Shown one piece after another: positions 38,929 to 51,400 of a DNA stretch of 64,000 nucleotides. This DNA comes from Candidula unifasciata (taxonomy: Eukaryota > Mollusca > Gastropoda > Stylommatophora > Geomitridae): NCBI GenBank assembly GCA_905116865.2, contig CAJHNH020000224.1, positions 423,657-487,656 on the forward strand, given 5' to 3'. The notes beneath the pieces were generated by a model. That model saw only the letters and a list, made by a program, of their open reading frames with translations, made no database searches and was not told the origin of the DNA. Made by a program: the position numbers and the translations under genes. Positions within the stretch are counted from its first letter, which is position 1. Each line of letters opens with the position of its first letter.

Positions 38929-39381
38929 CAAGCATGCACATACACACATGTAGATACATTTTTTTTATGTATTAGATGCCTGCGTAAAATGCCTGAGGTT
39001 ATTTTTGTTTTGTTTACTAGATTACCCTAGAGTTATTGACTTTTTCTTTAATAGCGTTCACTGGGCAAAAGTGTTAACAATTTGTTTTAGTTTTGCAGCA
39101 GACATTTTCTATGAGATGCAGTATACAGTTCGACACCAGTCCCCCTATGATACAGCACATACACACACATGATAGGGCACAATGTCACTATCCTTTGCTT
39201 GTGGACCCCACAACATGAAAAGAACCTGAAAGCTGCAAATGTGTATGTGGTGTTAACCAATATATTCATAGTTCTAAAAGTTGGGCAGAAAAGAGAGATT
39301 TTTAAAGGACATTAGAGACCATTTTATTAAAGTTTTCTCAAGGAGCAGCTGGTCAGGTGACTACGGTACTTGGATCTCTCT

Positions 39382-39429
<48 letters not shown>

Positions 39430-42400
39430 AGTCTGGCAGTGATTATCTTGTTTAGCCTTTCCTCTTCTACTTTAGAGTATGGCATTACCCTTCAATCTCG
39501 TTCAGTTCAACAGTAATCAAAGTGAGTTTATCGGAGAGGTATATGCCTCACTCTTACCTGCCTCCTCCATCTGGTCTGCAGCCACATCTCGGAACTCAAG
39601 CATGTTGAAGATTGCCTCCATGGTAGACACAAGACTGGTCATCTGGCGAGCCTTTCTGATCAGTGTGTCTGTTGCCTCCTGGTCAGTTCTGGAAGTGTAC
39701 AGCACATCATCCACTTTAATGTTTACCTTCGTCATTACTATAAGAACTGGCATTTGAGCCACCATCATTATCTGAACAGGCACACAGTAAGAACACAGTA
39801 AAACATGACAGCAGATAAGTAATTAGAGGACAGAACGGAAGAACAAACTTTATTTTCAAAGGGTCACATTCCACCCTTCCAGAATACTCACCTTTTAGAC
39901 CAGAACTGCATGTTATAGTTATATAAAAATATACACAATGGTTATCAAGTTGAAAAATATAACACACAAATGTGTGGATGGTAAATGCATGCATTCAAAT
40001 ATACCCATACATACATACATACATGTGCGCATGCGCACACATACATACACACACACATACTTAAGACAGACATACACACACATGAAAGTATATAGGAAGG
40101 AAGTTGGTGACAAGGAAGTAAAGATGGACAGAAAGAAAATGGCTCAAAGAGAATTATGATAGAGGTAGACAGCAAAAGAAAAAAAGGAACAGATAAGAGG
40201 GAAAAAAATGAAGGAAGAAACCAAAAGTATGAAGGAAAGACAGCAAGAGAAAGAAAAAAGCAGGAGAGATAGAATGAAAGCACCAGAGAAAATATGCACA
40301 CCTAATCATGTCTTGTAACTTCTCCACCAGGTATTCAGGAGGATGCAGGCTCTGTAGACAGCTCAGGAACATACAGGCAGCGTCTGGAGGGATGCGGGAG
40401 TTGACGAACTGCACAGCATCACACAGCAGGCGGACATCGTCTGCAAACTTCTTCCTGTTTTAGTTTACTTCTTCTTACGCAGTCACTCTTAAAAGGTGGT
40501 TGGCACACTGTGCTGTGGTTTACAACAAGGTTGTGATATCTGCATTTTTTGGTCCAACACATCTGATTCTAGCAAAACCTAATTAGTCGCCTTTTACAAC
40601 ATGTGTTACCTGGTTTGGGTATGTAACAGCGGCAACAGACCGAGCACCACAGAGAGCAATGTTATATAGATACAGTGCCAACAGACAGGGCACCACAGAG
40701 AGCAATGTTATATAGATACAGTGGCAACAGACCGGGCACCACAGAGAGCAATGTTATACAGATACAGTGAAAACAGACAGAGCACCACAGAGAGCAATGT
40801 TATATAGATACAGTGGCAACAGACCGGGCACCACAGAGAGCAATGTTATACAGATACAGTGACAACAGACAGAGCACCACAGAGAGCAATGTTTTATAGA
40901 TACAGTGGCAACAGACCGGGCACCACAGAGAGCAATGTTATACAGATACAGTGGCAACAGACAGGGCACCACAGAGAGCAATGTTATACAGATACAGTGG
41001 CAACAGACAGGGCACCACAGAGAGCAATGTTATACAGATACAGTGGTAACAGACAGGACACCACACAGAGCAATGTTATATAGATACAGTGGCAACAGAC
41101 AGGGCACCACAGAAAGCAATGTTATACAAATACAGCAGTAACAGACAGAGCACCACAGTGAGCAATGTTATAAAGATACAGTGGCAACAGACAGGGCACC
41201 ACAGAGAACAATGTTATACAGATACAGCGATAACAGACCGGGCAACACAGAGAGCAATGTTATACAGATACAGCAGTAACAGACCGGGCACCACAGAGAG
41301 CAATGTTATACAGATACAGTGGCAACAGACCGGGCACCACAGAGAGCAATATTATACAGATACAGCAGTAACAGACCGGGCACCACAGAGAGCAATGTTA
41401 TACAGATACAGCTGTAACAGACCGAGCACCACAGAGAGCAATGTTATATAGATACAGTGGCAACAACAGGGCACCACAGAGAGCAATGTTATACAGATAC
41501 AGTGGCAACAGACAGGGCACCACAGAGAGCAATGCTATACAGATACAGCGGTAACAGATCGGGCACCACAGAGAGCAATATTATACAGATACAGCAGTAA
41601 CAGACCGGGCACCACAGAGAGCAATGTTATATAGATAAAGTGGCAACAGACAGGGCACCACAGAGAGCAATGTTATACAGATACAGTGGCAACAGACAGG
41701 GCACCACAGAGAGCAATGTTATACAGAAACAGCAGTAACAGACCGGGCACCACAGAGCGCAACGTTATACAATTACAGCAGTAACAGAGCCAGAGGTTGA
41801 CCACACAGAAGATGGGCAGCGGAAATATCAGACACCGAAAAGTACTATATGCGAAGTGAACAGAAGGGTACGTTCCAGCAATCTCTTCCTCCTTTGAAGT
41901 TATAGAAAAGTAAGCATTGACAAAAAATTAGAGCTGCAGATAAATACGTTTTAATGACTTTATTAGTGACCTGTGTAAAAATTAGTTTTTGTGGATTTCT
42001 TTCTGGAACTCTAACAGCGTCATGAACTTTTAGTGTCCCTGGGACGAAAGGGTTAAGACGCAGAGAATTAGTCTGTCAGAGAGACACAAGTGTAACATAA
42101 TATGAATCACAAAACAAACACACAAGACCATCTTACCATCTGCTGTGAAACCAGCCCTCTCTATAAAGAACACTGGTAGTCTGATCGTCGGTGACAGGTA
42201 AAGTTCTTCTGTCTTGTCACAAGGTCTCAGCACGCTGAAGGTTGACTAGTGACGAAAAAAAAAACTGAAGGTTGACTAGTGACGAAAAAAAAACTGAAGG
42301 TTGACTAGTGAAGAAAAGAACAACTGAAGGTTGACTAGTGACAAAAAGCAACTCAATGAACGAACAAACTAATTTTTTGTTTAAAGAAATATAAACTGGG

Positions 42401-45400
42401 CACGCAGCTCCTCTTTCATTTGGCCCTTCCAAGCACCCATCTTTCAGACCACAACTGAATGTTATCAATAATGCATGAACATTATACAAAAATATATATC
42501 TAATGAACTGAAGGCCAACTAGTGAAGAAAAACTAAAGACTGACTAGTACAAAAAAACAGAGTTACAAAATAGCAGGAACAATATCAATCATCACATCTA
42601 ATCATTTCTTTGGCACCCAACTGTGTGACTTCACAATGTAGCAGTCTGTATATCTTCAATATGCACCTGTTGTCTGTACCTTTAATATGCACCTGTTGTG
42701 TATATCTTCAATATGCACCTGTTGTGTATATCTTCAATATGCACCTGTTGTCTATATCTTCAAGATGCACCTGTTGTCTATATCTTCAATATGCACCTGT
42801 TGTATATATCTTCCCTAAGCACCATTCTGCAAACTTTCAAACCCCTCCCCCCTCTGTATAGAAAAGCCATTTACAGCACAACAAGCCTAGGTCATTTGTA
42901 TTCAATCAGTTGAGATGCTGATGCTCACAGGAAGACTGGTAGGCAACTCTGCAACCAAAGGGGAATTTGTTTAACCGTACATATACAACGCAGAGCACTG
43001 AAGCGATCTCGGATGTGGCGGATTTCTGTTGTGAAGAAAAATGTGTTTATCAGCAGCAATTTTTCTTGCTTGCACTCTTATCTGGATAAAATGAATTTCT
43101 GATAAGAGCTATTTCTTGGGTGAGTTCTCCTTATCAGGCCCACACTGTATTATTATAGACCAAACATACACCTTACCTTCTTAATGATACAAAACATGCC
43201 AGTGACCGGATCAGCTGTTAGTCCCTTGGCCTTGTCTCCAACCTGTTTGAATGTATCAACACAGGTAGATAAATTATCCATAAAACTCAACATTTTTGGG
43301 TCATAATACTGTTTTCTTCTTCTTCTGATGCCCGAGATCTCACAATGGAGCATAGGCCCTCAACCAACATGCCAGACTATTTGTAAACTTGTTTATGAAT
43401 GGCTAGATTTTTCAGCTAAGTTTTCTAAAGAAACAGGCGCCCCAGGAACATACCTACAACATACTAAAAGTCAGAGAACAAAACAGTTTGGTCAGCAGCT
43501 GTCACATTGAGAAACAATAATTATCTTCTGCAGTCAACACACCTTTCAGTGAAAGAGTCAGGCGTGGTCAAGAGACTTGTTCAGTCAGTCAGTTCTTTTT
43601 ATGCGTAGTGCCAAATGGGGCTTCAGAGAGGACTTTCCATGCTTTTCTGTCCTGTGTAATCTTCAATGCAGTTTTCCATGTCAGAGATGCAGCACTCAGT
43701 TCACTTTCCATCGTTTATCTCAATTTTGTTTTTAAGCACCTGTTTTTTTTCTCTTTCCCTCTGGTGTCCAAGTGAGAGCTTTTTTCTTCTTCTGCGTTCG
43801 ATATCAGTCATGCTAAACATTGAGTCCCGTCTGGGTCACAAATAGGATTGTGCGTTTAAGGTCGCCACCGGTCCCCCATAGCTTCTCTTGCAATGTGGCT
43901 CCCCTGGGCCAGATCCAGTCTTTGCTGGGAGAGGTAAGGGCAGTTCTGCAGTATGTGCTCAGGGGTCTGTCTTTCTGCTCCACAATCACAGGCAGCAGAT
44001 TCTTTTATGCCTATCCTGTACAAGTGTGCTCGAAGACCACAGTGTCCAGTCCGAAGTCTAAGAATTGATGTTTGTTCTTTCCTGTTGAGTTTGTTTATGC
44101 TGTCACTCTCTGGTCTGTAATCTCCATTCTGCCTTCTCCACTCCCGCTTGAAAGACTGCTTTAGCGCTGTTTTGGTTTCCTTGTAGCTGTGTGGTGGATG
44201 AGGTTGTGAGTGAGAGCTGTTTTGGCAGGTATATCAGGATTCATTCTCATAATGTGGCCAAGCCATTTCCATCCTGTCTTGGTTATTATCCTGTCAAGAG
44301 TGTCATGTCTCAAATGTAGTGTGTAAGTGTGGGTACAAAGGACATGTCTCAAATGTTGTGTGGAAGTGTGGGTATAAAGGAACTGTCTCAAATGGTTGGT
44401 GTCTTAAAGTGTGGGTACAAAGGACATGAACAAAACTTTATCTGCTTGTCTGAATTTGGTACATGATAATGCAGACAACTGGCGAGGCAATGTGAAAGGT
44501 AATAAGAGAGCAGACGCCTTTTCTGGCAGTGTGACTATTGGGAAGGGCTACCTTTGTATAGAAGAGACATCCTTAATGCCAGACCAGTGACTAAATGATG
44601 TGAAGCTTTCAGTTTTGTGGAAAATTATTTTTTAATGAATATACTTCATACCCTGGGTGTACCAACTGGAGCAGCGAGAAAGGAAAACCATGTGGGAGCC
44701 ATCTATCGTTATAACAACCAGACTAGAATGGGAGCTGCTAGTCTAAAAAAACATTGGAGACATACTAATATGTCTGATGAAGACGAACAATGAAGAGGCA
44801 AGTTTTCAATAACTAAGCTGGCACAGTTACAAGACATCCTCATCATAATCATGTAGCAGGTTCTTTGCACAACGTCACTCTTATCAGTCTGCTTGAAAGA
44901 AACTCTATCTCTCGCCAGCTCTCCTGCCTCATGTACTTTCATATTCTAGGAGTCACTTACATCCTGTGCCCATTTGCGTGCTGGTCAGCCCCTGTCCCTC
45001 CTTCCCTGTACCATGCCTTCTGCCATTATTTTTCTCCAATCCGCCATGGCGCTTAAAATAACCAAAATATTTCAGTTTCTAAGATGCTGTTCATTAGCCA
45101 ATCTTCCTTGATGTTCAGATCTTTTAAAATGTCAGCATTTCTCCTCTTCTCTATGCAAAATATTTTGAGAATATTTCTACAGCATTTCAGCTCAAAAGAC
45201 CCGATTTTCTTACTTAAGGACTGGGAGGACATTACAGGACATTCAAAGAAAACAAAGAAAACAACATAAAACTGAACCTGTTTGTACTGGCAACAACCAG
45301 AATAGAACTTCTCCCACTGCTCATGCTGCAGCTGTACAAAATTGTCCTCAGAAACTTCCGGCACCTCGTCCTCTAGGGCTATGTTGCGAATCTGCAGAAG

Positions 45401-48400
45401 GGCAGAATACAAGATGTTTGTAGCTGCAATGATTTTGTTTATAGTATTACTGGCATACTAGGAACATATACAACTATTAACCACTGAACCACTGACAATA
45501 CTAAAACGCTGCTTGAATTCCAATATATATTGTGCCAGTTTATTTCTCCTGTTCCATCACACAATTACTAAACCACAATCATTGATGTTTACTTCCACAA
45601 CTATGCCACACTAATCATTTACTCAACACTGAATACACTTTATTCAAACTACATTGACGACATAATGGCTGTCTTTTTTCAACTCTGGTGCACAACTCAC
45701 TACGAGTCAACCTCGGGCTTTAGTTTGCTTTACCTTTCCAGCCCTAAGTGATTTTCTGCTCAACTTGCTGTATGCGCGGAGACCATGCCAAGCAAGGTCA
45801 TCACAGGAGCACATAATCTTCTAACCGTATTTTAAAGATTATATCTCCTTCTTTTTTCTTGTTCCTCTTTTTTTTTTCTTCTTCTTCTGCGTTCGATATC
45901 AGTCATGCTAAACATTGAGTCCCGTCTGGGTCACAAATAGGATTGTGCGTTTAAGGTCGCCACCGGTCCCCCACAGCTTTTCGTGCAATGTGGCTCCTTT
46001 GGGCCAGATCCACAGTCTTTGCTGGGAGAGGTAAGGGCAGTACTGCAGTATGTGTTCAGGGTTTTGTCTTTCTGCTCCACAATCACAGGCAGCAGATTCT
46101 TTTATGCCTATCCTGTACAAGTGTGCTCGAAGACCACAGTGTCCAGTCCGAAGTCTAAGAATTGATGTTTGTTCTTTCCTGTTGAGTTTGTTTATGCTGT
46201 CACTCTCTGGTCTGTAATCTCCATTCTGCCTTCTCCACTCCCGCTTGAAAGACTACTTTAGCGCTGTTTTGGTTTCCTTGTAGCTGTGTGGTGGATGAGG
46301 TTGTGGAAGATTACTCCCAGCTTTTGCCAACTCATCTGCTCTCTCATTTCCTTGAATACCACAGTGGGCTGGTATCCACTGCAAGACCAGTTCTGCTTCC
46401 TTGGAGAGTAAGCCAATGTTGGTCCTTAGATCAGCAATTATTTTGTCTTGTTTTTTATTGGATAGTGCTTGGAGAACAGACAATGAGTCGCTAAGTATAA
46501 CAATTTGGTGCCCTCTGTGTTCTTGAGTGATGAGATGTTGGACTGCAGAGAGGAGGGCAGTTGCCTCAGCTCTGAAGTTAGTGCAGATGTCACCTGCTGG
46601 TAGAGAGAGAGTTTCTGCTCTACTGCTAGGGGGTTTAATGTAAATTCCACAACCCCCCTTTCTGACTGCATCTGTAGCAGAGCCGTCGGTGAAAACCTGA
46701 GTCCAAGTGGTGTTTGGATACTTCTCATCAAGCATAGCAAGAGCCAGGGTTCTCTGTTGTGTCTCCGTCTGGGCATCTTTTGAAGTGATTCCTGGTACCT
46801 TTAGGACTACATTTGCTTTCTCTGGCTTGCTTGTCCATGGTTCTGGCCTAAGTTTTTCGCACAGTGCAACATCTCTTTCAAGCAAATCTTGGTGCTGTCT
46901 GTACAGTTCTCTAGCAAGGTGGTTGGGGCTCTGACGCTTCAGTCTGTTTTTTGTTCTCTCTTGAAATCTAAAATGCAGTGGGTGACTTTGAAGTCTTTTT
47001 AATTTCTCATACTGTAAAAGAGTTTTGTATTGTCTTCTGAGTTCGAGTGGTTCAGTATCTGCTATCTTTTCTATTTCTCTGATGGGGGTGGTTTTCATGG
47101 CTCCGAGAACAATCCTTAATCCCATATTCTGAACCTTGTCCAGTTTTCCCATTGTTGTCTTGGCTGCTGCAGCCCATGCAGTGGAGGCATATTCCATGAC
47201 TGGCCTGACTGCTCCAGTATATACTTGTTTTAGGATTCTAGAGTTAGCGCCCCATGTGGTACCCGCTAATTTTTTCATAACTGCAAGCTTCTTGAATGCT
47301 TTTCCCTGTACTGCTTCTACATGTGACTTCCAAGTTAGTCGCGAATCAAGTGTAACGCCCAGAAAGGTAGGAGTGTCAGTCTGTGGAATGAGCTGGTTTT
47401 TAATCCAAATTTCAATTTTTTCTTTTTTTGGGGAGAGAGAGAAAAGTGATGCTGTGCTTTTTGATTTATTTAGCTTTAGACCCCACTTTTCGGTCCAGGC
47501 TTCTACATTTTCCACAGTTTTTTTGTAACAGATATGAGGCTGTGGTAGTGTATTCGGAGGCTGTCCAAACTGCAAAGTCATCGGCATGTAGGGTATTAAA
47601 AACGTGCTGGTGGCAGGTTGCTGTGATATCATTAATGTAAACCAGGAACAGAGTTGGTGATATAGCACTGCCCTGGGAAACTCCTCTAAGTTTTGCCAGT
47701 TTGCCAATGTGTCCATCAATTCTGAATCTGGCTCTGCGTTGGAAAAGAAAGTCTTTGATCCACTTGTACATGTTGTGCACAACTCCTGCCTGTAGCAGTT
47801 TTAGTTGTAGGCCTTCTTTCCAAACTGTATCGAAAGCACGAGAGAGGTCAAAAAAGACAGCAAGAACTTTCTTTTTTTCCTGGAAGGCATTCTCAATTTC
47901 CTGTGTCAGATATGTCAACTGGTCCTCTGTATTTCTGTGCTGTCTGTATCCTGTCTGGGTGGTGGTGATTACTGAGTTTGTCTCCAGGAACCATATTAGT
48001 CTTTTATTTACTAATTTCTCTATCAATTTTCCTACACAACTAAGAAGGCTAATAGGTCTGTAGCTTTTTGGGTCTCTTCTGTCTCCACCCTTTTTAAGGA
48101 TAGGCTGGATGAGGGCTTCCTTCCAGGCTGACGGTACTACCCCTTTTTGCCAGCTCTGGTTGTAGATGCAGAGGAGAAACTTCTTGGCAGCAGGTCCAAG
48201 ATGAGAGAGAAATTCGTTTGTAATGCCGTCAGCCCCTGGGGCTTTCTTCATTTTCAACTCTCCAATTCCAACTTCCAGCTCTTGCATGGTAAACCTTTCT
48301 GACATGCAGGCCTCTTTTGTTTTTGTGCTAAAGTCTGCTAGAAGAGTCTTGGTCTGGTTTCGTACTTCTTTTATTCTTTGTGTTCCTCTTTTGAAAGGAG

Positions 48401-51400
48401 AGTGTCCTAACTTGTTATGCACTAGACTGACATAATGTTTTCTTCTGATCACCAAAGTCGCGCAAGGGGACTAGGTTGCTGAGCTCTTCTACATAGAAAT
48501 CAAATACTTTATTCAGTAACACTTAACTCTGTATCATCTAGGCTTCAAGACAGAGAAATGTCCTGTGTGGGATCCAGGACCCCGTTGTGGGGAAAACAAG
48601 AATAGACCCACTGCCTCAAAACAAGCATGTTGTAAGAGTCGACTAATTGGGGGCTTTCTTTTGAAGTCAGAGTGCATCTGTCTGAGAGGCAAGGAACCAA
48701 CAGTCTGCATACAAATAAGCCAGATCTGTAAAACAATCAGGTTCTGGAACAAGACTAAAGTCCGGAGGTGGACAAATAATCAGAACTTTCCGCCAGAGTA
48801 TACAGCCCGTGAACGCCAAGGAGGAGGAGACAACAGAGAAATCCTGATGTCTACAACAAATCTTTCATGTAGATCTCTCTGCGTCATGAGACACAATAAA
48901 TTCACAGACTATGATGCTGCCAGATCTGTCAGCACATCGGTCTGTGTGTGCAACATGGAGTTCTGGGTTCAGAAAACAGCAAGAGATGTGGAAACAAACA
49001 AGGACAGGCATGGAGAACTTACTTCCGAGTCCACGGCATTGCTGACCTCCTCCTTCAGGGACGCCATATTGTACAATGTTTCAACCTCTACAGACGGCAT
49101 TGGGCGCCGTCGATACACCTGTAAATAGAGTAAATATGATGTTATATTAACTCATTACATACAAGCAAACATATCACTTATGTCACATTAAACTACTTGC
49201 AGAAATTTACCAAAAATGGTATATTTGAGGATGATATGCCATAACAAACATTAACGTTTGATATACCGTAGTTCATATGTTGACTGCTGACATGCCTGGC
49301 AATGTTTACTGTCTACGGATGTTTACAAGGCAGCTGATGTAAAAAGCTTCAATCAGGAATCTTCTTCTTTTTCTTCTTGTTAATGCTCACCAGCTGTAAA
49401 GAAAGTTCCAGCTGCTCGTCTACTTCTGGATTTTTGTCTTGATCCAGAATCTGAGTGTTGCGTCCACATCTGTTTAAAAGATCTGGCTTTTGGTTCCTTG
49501 CCTCTCAGGGAGACTCACTCCGACTTTGAAAGAAACAACCCTAACTGGTCACCTCCTACAACATGCTTGCTTGGGGAAAAGGGGTGGGGGGGGGGGGGGG
49601 GCAGTGGGCTTATTCTTTGTTCTCCAAAACGGAACCCCAGAACCCACATACGGAAGACAGGAATCAACACAGAGCTGCAGCCCTACACTCAACAAAGAAC
49701 CACAGACAGTTAATAATTAAGCAAACATTTAAAACAGTGTATCTTACACTCAAGGCTTTCATGATATCTTGAGGGGCAAACAATCCGGGAGCAAAGATCC
49801 TCTCCAGATAGACATCCCGGGGGTCACGGTTCTGAGGCACCACCAGGAAGTCCAGGGAGGCTGCCAGAACAACAGGCTCCCAGGCACTGCTGAGGTTACC
49901 TTCAGGTCTGTGAATAAAGCAAGACACCATCCTGTTATGTCAGGTAAGCAATGAGTTACTGTCTTGTTCTTCATGTTCACCAGGTGTAAACTTCAGAAAG
50001 CAGTTCTTGTTGTCTGTCGACTTCTTGTTCCAGAACTTCAGTTTTGCATGCACATATGTTCAATAGATCTGGCTTATTGTATGCAGACTGTTGGTTCATT
50101 GCCTCTCAGGCAGATGCACTATAAAGACAAAACCCCTAATTAGTCGATTGTCACGAAATGCTTGTTAGGAGTCCAGAACTGGATGAACCAGAACTTTCTG
50201 CTGGAGTTTACAGCTAGTGAATGCAAAGAAGAAGATAACTTACTCATACTTAAGCAATATAACATTAAAATATATTGTGTAGGCAGTGAAACATCACAGT
50301 GTAAGCAATACAACATTACAATATATTGTGTAGGCAGTGAAACATCACAGTGTAAGCATTACAACACTACAATATATTGTGTAGGTAGTGAAACATCACA
50401 GTGTAAGCAATACAACATTACAATAAATTGTGTAGGCAGTGAAACATCAGTGTAAGCAAAATAACAGAATATATTGTGTAGGCAGTGAAACATCACAGTG
50501 TAAGCAATACAACATTACAATATATTGTGTAGGCAGTGAAACATCAGTGTAAGCAAAATAACAGAATATATTGTGTAGGCAGTCTAACATCACAGTGTAA
50601 GCAATACAGCATTACAATATATTGTGTAGGCAGTGAAACATCAGTGTAAGCAATATAACATTACAATGTATTGTGTAGGCAGTGAAAGATCAGTGTCAGC
50701 AATATAACACAACAATGTATTGTGTAGCCAGTGAAACATCACAGCATAAGCAATATCATATTACAATATACTGTGTAGGCAGTGAAACATCACTGTGTAA
50801 GCAATAATACATTACAATATATTGTGTAGGCAGTGAAAGATCATAGTGTAAGCAAATAACATTGCAATATATTGTGTAGCCAGTGAAACATCAATGTAGG
50901 CAATATAACACTGCGATATATTGTGTAGCCAGTGAAACATCACAGTGTAAGTAACAATATGGCGACCCCCAACAATAAAATTTTTTTTGGTTGCTATTTC
51001 ATAACTACATTGAATATGTGTTTTCTGATGGTCTTTGGCGACCCTAGTAAAAAGGCCGCGACCCACAGGTTGACAGCCGCTGCTCTAGGACAACAACATA
51101 CGGATCAGACAACACATCAGCAGGCTAACAATCACACTTACTGCACCAGCGACGTGGTCAACACCTGGGTGTCCCCAGCCTGGGTTGTCCACAGCGACAT
51201 GAGGTAATCTTCAGTGGCCACAAAATCCACAAGATCTTCCTGAAAACAAAAATCAAACACCCACATGATCACTTGCAAACTGGCGCATAGCTGTGTACAT
51301 TTTAACAACATTGTCTATGGTGAATTACAGATAAATAAAATATGTGGAAGCCAGCCTCACCTACGATAAAGATGTGTGCAAGTGGGACATGAATGATACT

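Larger units (their letters stand above)
45875..48460 (-). mobile_element. I/Nimb-like non-LTR retrotransposon, 5'-truncated, one frameshift
   Basis: Reverse transcriptase on the - strand starts near 48455: KKAPGADGITNEFL, SYRPISLLSCVGKLIEKL, AVFFDLSRAFDTVW, GVSQGSAISPTLF and HADDFAVW (usual YADD, here HADD). A frameshift near 47520, by a T7 run, separates it from the rest: WIPAHCGIQGNERADELAKAG, FTDGSATD, FRAEATALLSAV and SDSLSVL give an RNase H domain with its D-E-D-D residues. A TAG at 46253 precedes the C-terminal CDCGAE-HILQYCPYL motif. The 3' end is GAACGCAGAAGAAGAAGAAA. The endonuclease half is absent. RT-RNase H order with this C-terminus fits the I/Nimb group; the exact clade is inference. 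Confidence 0.92.

Noticed and set aside
39689..39771. Longer version of NUP160 exon 15
   Set aside because: The frame is open upstream to 39771, but the phase from exon 14 fits only the acceptor at 39689, which also gives the family's usual spacing.
46288..48435. Several + strand open frames over the LINE
   Set aside because: They are antisense shadows of the reverse transcriptase and RNase H frames.
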